DNA of 64,000 bases from Lachnospiraceae bacterium (GCA_017479285.1 JAFVCL010000009.1:30248-94247), one strand, 5' to 3'. Numbered from the stretch's first letter, positions 36,235-45,595 are shown. Translations and numbers: made by a program. The notes: generated by a model not told the origin, from the letters alone.

Positions 36235-37569
36235 ATGAAAGATCTTACTAAGGGCAAAATTTTAAAGGTGTTATTGCAGTTCGCTCTGCCGGTTTTTATC
36301 GGAAATCTGTTTAATCTTGCGTATAATCTGGCGGATACGAGAATAATAGGAAGCTTTCTCGGAAGGGATTCCCTCGCTGCTGTGGGGAGCGTAAGTACCT
36401 TAAGCGACCTTATCGTAAGCTTTGTCTTTGGGCTGTCAAACGGCTTTGCCGTCCTTACGGCAAGGTTTTTCGGTCAAAAGTCCGAGGATAAGGTCAGAAA
36501 GAATTTTGCTCTTTCCCTGGAATTTGGAATAATCATTTCGCTTATACTGACGGCAGGAAGCCTTGTGGGACTGGACGGACTTTTTAAGTGGCTCAATGTG
36601 ATGGATGTCCATAAAGCCGAGGCTTCAGCCTATATAACAATTGTTATTTATGGACTTGTATTCAGCTGCATTTATAATGTACTCGCCTCGAGCCTAAGGG
36701 CAATCGGGGATGCGTATACGCCGCTTTTCTTTCTGATCTTATCTGCTCTTTTAAATTTGGGGCTCGATATTCTGTTTGTCGGAGGGCTGAAAACCGGTGT
36801 CGCAGGTGCGGCCTTTGCCACGGTTATCTCCCAGGTTCTCGCCGCGATACTCTGCTTTGTGTATGCGCTTGTCAGGTATCCGATATTCAGATTCAGGGCA
36901 GGAGACCTCCTTCCTACAAGGGAGTTTACCGGACAGCTCTTATCCGGAGGTTTTTCAATGGGACTGATGTCGAGTCTCGTTGCATTCGGAACGCTGTCAC
37001 TTCAGACCGCCATAAACAGGCTCGGAACGAATATTATCGTGGCCCACACCGGTACGAGAAAGCTTACGAATCTTTTCATGCTTCCCTTCGGAGTGTTCGG
37101 AACGACGATGGCTACATTTTGCGGACAAAACTACGGCGCAAACAGGATGGATAGAATAAAAGAGGGAATCCGGACGGCTTTTATAATAAATGTTATCTGG
37201 ATCGCTCTGGTCCAGATAGTGAGCTGGACCGTCTGCCCTGTTTTGATCAAGGCCATTACAGCCGTGGATACAAAGGAAGTAATAGATAATGCGGTTTTGT
37301 ACCAGCGCTTTGACACCTCATTTTATGTCATCGCCGCGATGGTCACGCTCTTTAGGAACTCACTGCAGGGAATGGGAGATCATATAACACCTGTAATTTC
37401 AAGCGGGCTTGAGCTTGCGGGTAAGGTACTTGTGGCATTTTTGCTTACGCCCATGCTCGCATACTGGGGAATCATTATCGCCGAGCCCATAGTCTGGACG
37501 GTAATGGTTATCCCGCTTATCATAAGTCTCGTATACAGGCTGAGGCGGTCCGGGAAGGCTGAGGCCTGA
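36235..37569 (+). CDS. MATE-family efflux transporter
   Basis: 444 aa, about twelve transmembrane helices. The start at 36235 gives MKDLTKGKILKVLLQFALPVFIGNLFNLAYNLADTRIIGSFLG, the usual MATE N-terminus; the upstream in-frame stretch back to 35986 does not resemble any family and runs through decayed DNA. Contains GMGLMSSLVAFGTL and FGTTMATFCGQNYGANR typical of NorM/DinF-type antiporters. Exports drugs or metabolites with Na+ or H+; substrate unknown. The ribosome binding site is poor (GTAGGT). Confidence 0.9.
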   Translation: MKDLTKGKILKVLLQFALPVFIGNLFNLAYNLADTRIIGSFLGRDSLAAVGSVSTLSDLIVSFVFGLSNGFAVLTARFFGQKSEDKVRKNFALSLEFGIIISLILTAGSLVGLDGLFKWLNVMDVHKAEASAYITIVIYGLVFSCIYNVLASSLRAIGDAYTPLFFLILSALLNLGLDILFVGGLKTGVAGAAFATVISQVLAAILCFVYALVRYPIFRFRAGDLLPTREFTGQLLSGGFSMGLMSSLVAFGTLSLQTAINRLGTNIIVAHTGTRKLTNLFMLPFGVFGTTMATFCGQNYGANRMDRIKEGIRTAFIINVIWIALVQIVSWTVCPVLIKAITAVDTKEVIDNAVLYQRFDTSFYVIAAMVTLFRNSLQGMGDHITPVISSGLELAGKVLVAFLLTPMLAYWGIIIAEPIVWTVMVIPLIISLVYRLRRSGKAEA

Positions 37570-37645
37570 ACCATATTTTGAACTATTTATGCTTAGAGAA
37601 TCAATGTAACTGCGTAATGAGCTAAAGCTTACAGGAAGATGAATT

Positions 37646-39298
37646 ATGGAAAACTGGTATGCCGATAACGGCGACGGAACTTATACAAATCCGATTCTTT
37701 ATACGGATTACTCGGATCCCGATGCAATAAGAGTCGGGGATGATTTTTTTATGACAGCAAGCAGCTTCTGCAATACCCCCGGACTTCCGATACTGCACTC
37801 AAAGGATCTGGTAAACTGGGAGATCATAGGCTACGGATTACAGAATATCCCTTATGAGAGTTACGCGCTTCCGAGACACGGCTGTGGCGTATGGGCTCCT
37901 GCGATCAGGTATTATAACGGCGAGTTCGTAATATTCTTTCCGATGCCGGACGAGGGGATCTTTATGATAAAGACCAAAGACCCTTGGGGGGATTGGTCGG
38001 AGCCGGTTCCGGTGTTTGAGGGGGCGGGCTGGATAGATCCCTGTCCCTTTATAGACGACGACGGGAAAGCCTATATGGTAAATGCGTTCGCAAGGAGCAG
38101 GATTGGGTTTAAGAGCGTATTGCAGATAGTGGAATTATCGGATGATCTTACCCGGATAATCGGAGAGCCGGTCAGAGTCTTTGACGGAAATATCAACGGA
38201 AACGAGACGATAGAGGGGCCGAAATTATACAAGCGTAACGGGTGGTATTATATTTTTGCTCCTGCGGGCGGCGTAAAACAGGGTTGGCAGACTGTGCTCC
38301 GCTCAAGAAATATTTATGGATCTTATGAATTCAGAAATGTAATGGAGCAGAAGGACACACCGGTAAACGGACCCCACCAGGGAGCGTGGGTGGACACCCC
38401 GGCGGGTGAGGATTGGTTTATACATTTCCAGGATGTTTATGCCGCCGGAAGAATAGTACACTTACAGCCTTTGCGCTGGGCGGATGACTGGCCTGTCATC
38501 GGTAAGGCTCTGCCCGGAGAAATCTGCGGAAAGCCGGTAGGAACATGGAGTAAGCCGAAGGTAAGAGGGACTGATCCGGCAGATAAAGAAGGGGATAATA
38601 ATTCGGAAGGAGCCATGGGGCAAACCATATTTGCTCCGGATACTTCGGATGATTTTGACGGGGAGTTGCTTGGACTCCAGTGGCAGTGGAACGCCAATTA
38701 CCGCAGGGAATGGATAAGGACTGACAGTAAAAATTCAAGTGTTATTTTAAATTCGATTCCAGCCGAGGCCTCCATTTCCGACCAGCCCAACCTCCTTTTA
38801 CAGAAATGGCCCATGCCGGAATTCAGGGCGGTAACGAAGCTGAATATTTCCGGGCTAAAGGAGGGGGACGAGACCGGAATAGTAAATATGGGCGTAAGAT
38901 ATGCGGCGCTGTCGGTTTATTTTGAAAATGGAAAATTCGGTCTTCGAAAGATTTCTGGGGAGCAGGTGTTTAACGGGGAAATTGCCTCTGCAAAGGATGA
39001 AGTTAAATGTGTGGTCCAAGATCTCAAGGCCTGTGGATTGGGGACTGATATCTGGTTTAAATATTCGGTAACAAGCGTTACCTCAATTGAAAATGATTCC
39101 ACCGGAAAATACATTTTCCCGATACCAAGGGAAATAGTTACGCTTTCCTACAGCCTTGATGGGCATAATTTTATCCCGGTCCTTGATTTTGAGGCAAAGG
39201 CCGGGCGCTGGGTCGGAGTAAAGTGCGGTATGTACATACGCTATACTTTCGGTAAGGAAGGAGGAGAAGTATCCTCGGATTATTTTGTATTTGAATGA
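37646..39298 (+). CDS. Glycoside hydrolase family 43 (beta-xylosidase/arabinofuranosidase-like)
   Basis: 550 aa, no signal peptide, so intracellular action on imported oligosaccharides. Five-bladed propeller catalytic part with base Asp24 (YSDPDAIRVGDDFFMTASS), pKa-modulating Asp131 (WIDPCPFIDDDG) and acid Glu190 (ETIEGPKLYKRNGWYYIF). From about 335 to 550 a C-terminal beta-sandwich (LGLQWQWNANYRREWIRT, then ...FGLRKISGEQV) corresponds to the GH43 C2 domain. This arrangement is typical of beta-xylosidases and arabinofuranosidases. RBS ACAGGAAGATG. Convergent to GH113. Confidence 0.92.
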   Translation: MENWYADNGDGTYTNPILYTDYSDPDAIRVGDDFFMTASSFCNTPGLPILHSKDLVNWEIIGYGLQNIPYESYALPRHGCGVWAPAIRYYNGEFVIFFPMPDEGIFMIKTKDPWGDWSEPVPVFEGAGWIDPCPFIDDDGKAYMVNAFARSRIGFKSVLQIVELSDDLTRIIGEPVRVFDGNINGNETIEGPKLYKRNGWYYIFAPAGGVKQGWQTVLRSRNIYGSYEFRNVMEQKDTPVNGPHQGAWVDTPAGEDWFIHFQDVYAAGRIVHLQPLRWADDWPVIGKALPGEICGKPVGTWSKPKVRGTDPADKEGDNNSEGAMGQTIFAPDTSDDFDGELLGLQWQWNANYRREWIRTDSKNSSVILNSIPAEASISDQPNLLLQKWPMPEFRAVTKLNISGLKEGDETGIVNMGVRYAALSVYFENGKFGLRKISGEQVFNGEIASAKDEVKCVVQDLKACGLGTDIWFKYSVTSVTSIENDSTGKYIFPIPREIVTLSYSLDGHNFIPVLDFEAKAGRWVGVKCGMYIRYTFGKEGGEVSSDYFVFE

Positions 39299-39400
39299 AT
39301 GCTTTCAGGAGATAATAAACGACGGTTCCTTACTCATTTTCACAAAGAGGGCGGTAAAAACTTAAAACAGGTTCTGTCTGGCTTAAGGAAGTCTCTTTAG

Positions 39401-40351
39401 TTAGCCGCTGTAGTACTGTTTAACTATTGCTTCGCTTGGTTTACCGTAGATTTCATATCCTTTTCCGCCGGTAAAATCCCTTGACAGAGAGGGAGCCCAG
39501 GACCAGATGGCGGTTCCGCCGACCCAGGATCTTCCGGATACGGCTGATAACATTTCCTCATACCATGCAGCCTGCTCCTCATTGTCGATGTCTCCCTTGA
39601 CAGACCAGTCATTGGGGACAGCGGAGGAACCGTGTGTGGACATACATCCTGTTTCCGCAAAGAAAAAGGGTTTGTTAAATTTTTTAACAACTTTTTCAAT
39701 TCTGTCGAGCTGGTTTTCCCAGTCGCCGCGAGGGTAGTATCCGCTTGAGGATATGATATCAACCGCGTCCCACCATTTTACATTATGCTCCTGGTATTTA
39801 TCGGTATTGTAGGATACAGGACCCGTATAGTGCTCCCGTATGTCGCTGATAGTGGCACGCCATTCTTTTTCACGGCGCTCGCTCATTACCATCTCACAGC
39901 CGGCTATGAACATTTCGCAGCCGTTTTTTTCCGCGATACGGGCATAGTGGCACTGAAAAGCGGAATAGGACTTAAACCAGTTTCCCCACTTGGGCTCGCA
40001 GGGTACATCCTCATCAAAAAAGTTGATATGAGCTCGCCATGTACCGTTTTTGCAATTGACAGTGGGTTTCAAAAAAACAGCAAGTCCTTTTTCATGGGCG
40101 AAGTCTATCATTGAGATCAGTTCCTCATCCCCCATAAGTTCGCCCTCTGCAAATTGTATAGTTTCGCTCTGGGCGGTATCCTGAAGCCCCGCAGGAACGA
40201 TGATCACGGAGTTTGCACCGGTTCTTTCCCTGAGCGCAAGGAGGCTTTCTTTAGCCTCTTCCGAAAATATGACACCTTTTCTTACGAAAGGCGCAAAGGT
40301 CACGGCGTGGATGGGGTAGGGAAAAGGGAATCTTTCGGTAGTTAAATTCAT
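39401..40351 (-). CDS. Glycoside hydrolase family 113-like (putative beta-mannanase)
   Basis: 316 aa, no signal peptide. The TIM-barrel reads VTFAPFVRKGVIFSEEAKESL, LAVFLKPTVNC, MFIAGCEMVMSERREKEWR with Glu153 as candidate acid/base, VDIISSSGYYP, and PFFFAETGCMSTHGSS with Glu233 as candidate nucleophile, all typical of GH113 (clan GH-A). Known members are endo-beta-1,4-mannanases and mannobiose-forming enzymes. Its own promoter and 90-nt leader lie upstream; RBS AAAAAGGATATTACC. With GH43 suggests mannan/xylan use. Confidence 0.82.
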   Translation of the reverse strand: MNLTTERFPFPYPIHAVTFAPFVRKGVIFSEEAKESLLALRERTGANSVIIVPAGLQDTAQSETIQFAEGELMGDEELISMIDFAHEKGLAVFLKPTVNCKNGTWRAHINFFDEDVPCEPKWGNWFKSYSAFQCHYARIAEKNGCEMFIAGCEMVMSERREKEWRATISDIREHYTGPVSYNTDKYQEHNVKWWDAVDIISSSGYYPRGDWENQLDRIEKVVKKFNKPFFFAETGCMSTHGSSAVPNDWSVKGDIDNEEQAAWYEEMLSAVSGRSWVGGTAIWSWAPSLSRDFTGGKGYEIYGKPSEAIVKQYYSG

Positions 40352-40445
40352 AGGTAATATCCTTTTTGCAGGGCGCAGTATCAGATCTTAGCCCGGAGAT
40401 GTAAGTAAATGCTGTGTTATTTAGATGGCAATCGCTACATGGCTG

Positions 40446-40474
40446 ATTATACATTATTTAGCATTTATGCTCAA
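40446..40474 (-). promoter_or_regulatory. Promoter of the GH113 gene with overlapping palindrome
   Basis: On the minus strand TTGAGC (40474-40469), 17-nt spacer, TATAAT (40451-40446). The palindrome AGCATTTATGCT (40460-40471) covers the -35 edge and spacer and could be an operator. Confidence 0.6.
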
Positions 40475-40508
40475 TAATACTTAACGGGTTTCCATTGTTT
40501 TTGTCCTT

Positions 40509-40713
40509 ATGAGGAGTGACATACGCAGCGGTACATCCATCAGAAACCCAGTAAAATCAATAAATATCGCGCAGGTTAAGCAGAAGCACGGGATCATTGA
40601 GGGTGAGAATTATAATAAGCCGAAGTCACCGGACAGTAAGCAGCCGGGGTGTTCCGCCCGAGGAAAAGATTAAGGCGATAGAGGATGCCATGAGGCATTT
40701 TCAGATGATATGA
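40509..40713 (+). pseudogene. Frameshifted coding remnant, possibly transposase C-terminus
   Basis: From ATG 40509 a frame reads ...SINIAQVKQKHGIIEGENYNKPKSPDSKQPG and, after a one-base shift near 40655, continues VPPEEKIKAIEDAMRHFQMI to TGA at 40711. Basic and helical, it looks like the end of an IS transposase or helix-turn-helix protein, but I cannot name the family. No terminal repeats or other transposase parts are nearby. It fills much of the 379-bp gap between GH113 and the response regulator. Confidence 0.45.
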
Positions 40714-40730
40714 CAAATACGGTGGTAGAA

Positions 40731-41447
40731 ATGTATAAAGTATATCTTGTGGATGATGACAGTATCATATTGGAGGAGTTAGAAAGCCGTGTTCCATGGA
40801 TGGAAAACGGGTTCGAGGTCATAGGACGGTGCACTGATCCGCTGAAGGCTATAGAGGAAGTGAGCCGCCTTCTTCCGGATGTTTGTATCTGTGACCTCAG
40901 GATGCCGGAGATGGATGGCAATGAAATGATCAGGAGGATCAAAGAAAAGGGACTCGTCTGTGAATTTGTTATGCTTTCTGCGTATGATGAATATGACGAT
41001 GTGCGTACATTTTTTAAGCAGTCGGGGTATGACTATATCTTAAAGCCCATAAACGACGAAGAGATTCGGATCCTTCTTGAAAAACTCTATGTGAAGATCA
41101 GTGCAAAACGTCCGGAGGAGGGCTTACAGGCTGTTACGGAGAATCCGACCTTTAATGATATCGTAACCTATATAAATGAGCACTTTACAGAAAGAATAGG
41201 TCTGGAGCAGATCGCAGATAAGTTTGGCTTCAGCAAAAACTATATTTGCCAGCTGTTTAAAAAGCACTTTGATACCACATTCAGTATCTATATTACGAAA
41301 AAGAGAATGACCCGGGCAAAGGAAATGTTAACGGATAAAACCTTATCCGTAAAGGAGATTGCATTTGATCTGGGTTATGCAGATTATCATCATTTCTACA
41401 GGACTTTCAAAAACTATTATGGATACTCACCAAAGGAAAATCGATAG
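40731..41447 (+). CDS. Response regulator, receiver plus AraC-type DNA-binding domain
   Basis: 238 aa. Start at 40731 (GGTGG 6 bp before) gives MYKVYLVDDDSI, the receiver fold start; the ATG at 40710 lies in the remnant. Acidic pocket Asp8-Asp9-Asp10, phospho-acceptor Asp55 (VCICDLRMPEMDG), Ser/Thr at LSAYDEYDD, Lys in YILKPIND. C-terminal AraC/HTH_18 (about 138-238): IGLEQIADKFGFSKNYICQLFKKHF and SVKEIAFDLGYADYHHFYRTFKNYYGYSP. YesN-type, cytoplasmic transcription activator. First gene of a four-gene set with two binding proteins and a YesM-type kinase; the next start is 7 bp on. Confidence 0.94.
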   Translation: MYKVYLVDDDSIILEELESRVPWMENGFEVIGRCTDPLKAIEEVSRLLPDVCICDLRMPEMDGNEMIRRIKEKGLVCEFVMLSAYDEYDDVRTFFKQSGYDYILKPINDEEIRILLEKLYVKISAKRPEEGLQAVTENPTFNDIVTYINEHFTERIGLEQIADKFGFSKNYICQLFKKHFDTTFSIYITKKRMTRAKEMLTDKTLSVKEIAFDLGYADYHHFYRTFKNYYGYSPKENR

Positions 41448-41454
41448 ACACTGT

Positions 41455-42870
41455 ATGAGAAAAAGAAAACCAATAAGGGTCTTAACATATATCTTAAGCA
41501 TAGTGTGTCTGGTTGTCATCTGCTTAGCCGGTTGTGCCTCGAGGGAAGGCAGAGAAAAGCTCTCTGTTGCCATTCCGGAGTCCGAACATGTTCAGGATCC
41601 CGAAAATAATTACTATATTAAGTGGCTTGAGGAGCAAACGGGATTTGATATTGATATTATAACCATCAGGCAAAGCAGCGGCACCGGGTTTCTTGATGCT
41701 CTTTTTTCGTCCGATGCTGACATTGATATCGTGATGTTCGGAGAGGATTTTAAGATCACGCAGGACGAGCTTTCGGACTATGTATCCTCTGGGAATGTTT
41801 ACGTAAGCGGCGACAGGTCGTATTACGAAAATACCGGAAGCTCTAGAAGCTCCGGTCCCGGCCAGATATTATGGATCAATTACAACTGGCTGAAAGCCCT
41901 TTCTTTGCCCATTCCCGAAAGTACAGAAGAGCTTAAAGCGGTTCTCACGGCATTTAAGGAGATGGATCCAAACGGAAACGGGATAAAGGATGAGATTCCC
42001 ATGGCAGGATCTTATGAGGAATACTCGCTTTCACCTGCGGAATTCCTTTTAAACTCCTATATTTATAATGATCCTTATCATAGCAGATATGGGATAAACG
42101 AAGATGCAGATATTCTTTATGCCGCCACGGACGAATTCAGAGCCGGGATAGAATATTGTCACGAATTGTATGGAGAAGGTCTTCTGGATGATAGCATATG
42201 GGACGGAAACCTCAAGCAGTTAACGGAAATGTGCAACAGTGATCAGGATATCGTAGGTGCCTTTACGACCTCATCCATATCTGACGTGATCTATCAGGGC
42301 AATCCCGAGATCCTGGCAAGATATATCCATGTTCCGCCCCTTGAGGGCCCGGACGGGGAAAAGAACGTAGTATATGTACAGAAAGATCCCGAAATAGGAG
42401 CGATTATTACGGAAAGAAGCGATAAAAAAGAGCAGGCGGAAAGATTGCTTTCTCTTATGATGACACCGGAAGCATCTCTGATCGCAAGATACGGAGAAGA
42501 AGGGGTTGACTGGACTTATTCCGACGGAAGCGATGTCAGCGTATATGGTGGAGTGTCAACCATCACCACTATCAAATATATTTGGAACACCTCGCAGAAT
42601 AAGCACCTGAATGGGATAGGCCCCATGAATGTGCCGGAGGAATATCTGGAGGGCGTTACCTGGAACGGTGTAAATTCAGACTTTGAATACATTAACGGGC
42701 GGGCATATATGAGTTATGAGGATCATCTGCCGAAAGTAAACGGGTTCCATCCATACGATGACAGAATGTCCGAATATATAGATACTGCACTTGAGGAATT
42801 CATCCGCGGTAAAAAGGATGTAGGGAGTGACGAAGAATGGGAAAGATATCTGGAAGGATTGTCGTACTGA
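41455..42870 (+). CDS. Extracellular solute-binding lipoprotein (family 1)
   Basis: 471 aa; start at 41455 (MRKRKPIRVLTYILSI) follows the response regulator stop by 7 bp. Lipobox LAGC puts the acylated cysteine at 27. The mature part has the ABC family-1 sugar-binding fold: NYYIKWLEEQTGFDIDI, AVLTAFKEMDPNGNGIKDEIPM, MMTPEASLIARYGEEGVDWTY. The last motifs match LplA-like receptors for complex carbohydrates. No permease or ATPase is near, so the protein may serve the sensor kinase downstream. It overlaps the next gene by 34 bp. Confidence 0.88.
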   Translation: MRKRKPIRVLTYILSIVCLVVICLAGCASREGREKLSVAIPESEHVQDPENNYYIKWLEEQTGFDIDIITIRQSSGTGFLDALFSSDADIDIVMFGEDFKITQDELSDYVSSGNVYVSGDRSYYENTGSSRSSGPGQILWINYNWLKALSLPIPESTEELKAVLTAFKEMDPNGNGIKDEIPMAGSYEEYSLSPAEFLLNSYIYNDPYHSRYGINEDADILYAATDEFRAGIEYCHELYGEGLLDDSIWDGNLKQLTEMCNSDQDIVGAFTTSSISDVIYQGNPEILARYIHVPPLEGPDGEKNVVYVQKDPEIGAIITERSDKKEQAERLLSLMMTPEASLIARYGEEGVDWTYSDGSDVSVYGGVSTITTIKYIWNTSQNKHLNGIGPMNVPEEYLEGVTWNGVNSDFEYINGRAYMSYEDHLPKVNGFHPYDDRMSEYIDTALEEFIRGKKDVGSDEEWERYLEGLSY

Positions 42871-43982
42871 TACTTATTATGGCTCTTGCCCTTAGTGGGT
42901 GCGGAGGTACGGTCGGTACAGAGACAAAAAACATGAATATCATAACAGATAATAGCACCCCGGAAGAATTATATGAAAGGGCGCTTAAGGAAGATACTTT
43001 GGTAGTCTATACCGTTTCAACCAGAGTAGTTGATACCAAGGAAGCCTTTGAAAAGACGTATCCCGGTCTTTTTGTCGAAGTGAGGGATCTCAGAAGTCCC
43101 AATCTCATCGAAGAAGTGGAAAAAGGAAACGAAAGTGACACACCTGTTTGTGATGTTGTGCTTTGTAATGATAACAGCGGAGAATTTAAGTCACGCCTTG
43201 TTGATACGGGTATTGTGGTACCTTTCCTTCCTGAAGATATAGGGAACCATATGGAAGCGGCTGCTACGGACGGAATGGTATCTTTCCTGAATGAAGCGGA
43301 GATACTCTTCTACAGTACGAAAGTGTATGAAGACTGTCCGATAGATAATATCTGGGAGTTAACGGAGGAAAAATACAGAGGCAGGATCTATATGCCAAAT
43401 CCCCTGAGAAGCTTTTCCACCTATGCGTTTTGCGCTTCCTCTCTTGACCATAACAGGGAATTAGAAGATGCATACGCAGCATACGCAGGAGAAAAACTTA
43501 AGCTCGAAGGAACGGAGAACGCAGCTGAGTATTTTTGGAAAAAGGTTTCGGTAAATATCATATTTACCAACAGCTCGGATGAGGTTACGGAGGCTTTGAA
43601 TGACGGCAAAGCTGATTTCGGATGGTGTGTTTCAAGCAAGCTTCGCCTTGCCGATGTCGGATACTGCCTTGCTCCGGTTTACAAGCTTACGCCCTTCTCC
43701 GGTTGCCGTACATCCTATGCGGTGATGATGACAAACAATTGTAAAAATGAGAATTCAGCAAAGCTGTTTATCCGCTTTCTCCTGGGAGAGAAGGACGGAC
43801 AGGGTGCAGGATTAAGTCCATTCACTACAGCGGGAACCTGGTCTGTAAGAAGAGATGTCCCGGATGGTAATGAGGTTCCCCTTTCTGAAATCGACCTGAT
43901 AGTTCCGGATCAGCAAAGATTGATTGATGAAAAAGAAAAGAGAGTTTCGTTCTGGACGGATATTTTGAAGGGTAACCGGTGA
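42837..43982 (+). CDS. Second solute-binding lipoprotein (AfuA/ferric- or polyamine-type fold)
   Basis: 381 aa, start inside the previous gene. Lipobox LSGC (Cys22). ALKEDTLVVYTVSTRVVDTKEAFEKTYPGL and NIWELTEEKYRGRIYMPNP are hallmarks of the Fe3+/2-aminoethylphosphonate group of type 2 binding proteins, but ligands in this class vary. The C-terminus runs into the 17-nt tandem repeat that leads to the kinase start. As with the other binding protein, no transporter partners are present; in YesMN-like systems a binding protein beside the sensor can act as the ligand-presenting partner. Ligand unknown. Confidence 0.83.
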   Translation: MGKISGRIVVLILIMALALSGCGGTVGTETKNMNIITDNSTPEELYERALKEDTLVVYTVSTRVVDTKEAFEKTYPGLFVEVRDLRSPNLIEEVEKGNESDTPVCDVVLCNDNSGEFKSRLVDTGIVVPFLPEDIGNHMEAAATDGMVSFLNEAEILFYSTKVYEDCPIDNIWELTEEKYRGRIYMPNPLRSFSTYAFCASSLDHNRELEDAYAAYAGEKLKLEGTENAAEYFWKKVSVNIIFTNSSDEVTEALNDGKADFGWCVSSKLRLADVGYCLAPVYKLTPFSGCRTSYAVMMTNNCKNENSAKLFIRFLLGEKDGQGAGLSPFTTAGTWSVRRDVPDGNEVPLSEIDLIVPDQQRLIDEKEKRVSFWTDILKGNR

Positions 43983-44021
43983 AGAAAGGTAACAGATGAA
44001 GAAAGGTAACCAATGAAAAAA
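43971..44021 (+). repeat. Three exact-length 17-nt tandem units at the kinase translation start
   Basis: Units at 43971-43987, 43988-44004 and 44005-44021 follow GGTAACNNNTGAAGAAA. Each has a GTG or ATG overlapping the stop of the frame before it: the binding-protein stop overlaps GTG 43979 (mini-ORF VKKGNR), whose stop overlaps ATG 43996 (MKKGNQ), whose stop overlaps the kinase ATG 44013 (MKKGQ). AAAGG acts as ribosome binding site in each. A chain of re-initiation events is implied. Confidence 0.8.
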
Positions 44022-45536
44022 GGGCAGATCCTCAAAAACTTCATAATGGCCATAGGCGCACTGGGGATCATCCTTGTGTTCATCTGGGTTTTCTTTTACA
44101 TTTTGACCCGGTCTGTGATAGACAGGAATCTGGCAGAACAGACAAGATCTTCTTCCGAAGCAATCATTTACGGCATAGAAGAAGAACTTCTCATGATGGA
44201 AAACAGCGCAATTGAGCTTGCCGGCAACGAGGATATCATAAACATGCTTAAAGAGGAAGATACATATTCCTTTTATAAAGCAGGCTCTATCCTTTCTGAA
44301 GAAAAGAGCAGTATTTCGGGATATATGCAGGGAAGCGAAAATGTGGTCGTGTTTGATGAAAACGGACGTTTTTTCAGACTTCGTGGGAGTGTTGATAATA
44401 CGGCATTAAACAGGGCGTTTCTTTTGATAAGTGGGAAAACCGGGGGCGTTATCAGCATCAGTTCAGGCAATCAGAATTACATAGGCACCTATGAGGCTGT
44501 AAAAGAAGGACAAAAAACACTGGGTTATTCTGTGCTCTTATCAGACGAGGCTAAGATCGGGAGTATGCTTAGGACATATAACCAGTCGGAGGATATAGGC
44601 GTGATACTCTACTCCGGAGACAGGATATTATGTTCTGATAAGATTCTTGATCATGCTTCTTTGGACATGATCAGGGAGAAAGCCTCATTAGTCTATGAAA
44701 AGGAAGTGGGACTTTCAGGATTCGGATTACTTCTCTATTCGCACGGAACAGGTCTTGCAGGTGTGACTTCCTATTTCAGGGTCGCACTTCCGGCCACGAT
44801 CCTTATTCTGGTATTCGCAATCATTTTTTTTGCATTGTATGTAAAAAACAAAATGGTGGAGCCCATAGAACTGATCAGAGAAAGAACGGAGAAATATCTG
44901 CTGAAAAAACAGATAAATGCACATTTTACCGTGAATACCCTGAATGTGATCAGAGCACTGGTCTACAAAGGCAACAAGCAGGAAGCTTCCGATACCTGCG
45001 ATGAACTTGCAAGGCTTTTACGCTATGCCAATGCAGGGGATGATATGATCCTGCTTTCCGAGGAATTCTATACCTTGGAACAGTATCTTAAGATCATGTG
45101 CACCAGATACCGTGGAATGATCGATATCGAAATGGACGATGACGACTTTTATGAGGAACTACTTGTTCCAAGGATGCTTTTACAGCCTATTGTGGAGAAT
45201 GCGGTTACGCACGGTCTTGCCGGCAGTAAAGGCAGGATAAGCATATCTGCACAGGTCACCGGAAAGGACCTTTTCATAAAGATCTCGGATAACGGGAAAG
45301 GTATGAGCAAGGAGAAGCTTAAAGAGGTCAAAAAAACGATCATTGATGCGGACAATATAGAGATCAATGAACCCAAAGAACTTCGCCATATTTCTCTTCA
45401 GAATATCGAACGAAGGATAAAGACAGAGTGCGGCGACGGGTACGGAATAGATATAGGATCTGAGCCCGGTAAGGGTACAGAGGTGACTGTTCATCTGCCG
45501 GTGGTAAAAAAGGAATCAGAAACTTCAATCGAGTAG
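44013..45536 (+). CDS. Sensor histidine kinase, YesM/LytS type
   Basis: 507 aa. Membrane helices near residues 10-35 and 250-280 frame a 215-residue extracellular sensor. His304 in INAHFTVNTLNVIRALVYKG is the phosphorylated site of the His_kinase (PF06580) family; the HATPase part has VPRMLLQPIVENAVTHGL (N box), ISDNGKGMS and GIDIGSEPGKGTEVTVHLP. Partner of the AraC-type response regulator four genes upstream. Its stop codon TAG is the start of the 20-bp repeat that flanks hipBA, so the module joined right at its end. Confidence 0.93.
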   Translation: MKKGQILKNFIMAIGALGIILVFIWVFFYILTRSVIDRNLAEQTRSSSEAIIYGIEEELLMMENSAIELAGNEDIINMLKEEDTYSFYKAGSILSEEKSSISGYMQGSENVVVFDENGRFFRLRGSVDNTALNRAFLLISGKTGGVISISSGNQNYIGTYEAVKEGQKTLGYSVLLSDEAKIGSMLRTYNQSEDIGVILYSGDRILCSDKILDHASLDMIREKASLVYEKEVGLSGFGLLLYSHGTGLAGVTSYFRVALPATILILVFAIIFFALYVKNKMVEPIELIRERTEKYLLKKQINAHFTVNTLNVIRALVYKGNKQEASDTCDELARLLRYANAGDDMILLSEEFYTLEQYLKIMCTRYRGMIDIEMDDDDFYEELLVPRMLLQPIVENAVTHGLAGSKGRISISAQVTGKDLFIKISDNGKGMSKEKLKEVKKTIIDADNIEINEPKELRHISLQNIERRIKTECGDGYGIDIGSEPGKGTEVTVHLPVVKKESETSIE

Positions 45537-45550
45537 GTTCTTAATATTCG
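45531..45550 (+). repeat. Stub of the lipoprotein leader element (left repeat of hipBA)
   Basis: GAGTAGGTTCTTAATATTCG, 19 of 20 identical to 47223-47242, where it opens a full leader element. Here the likeness stops abruptly at 45551. Forms a direct-repeat pair that brackets hipBA. Confidence 0.75.
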
Positions 45551-45595
45551 CCACCAGCCCAGGCGCTGTGTTTTTGATAAATAAGTAGATAAAAA

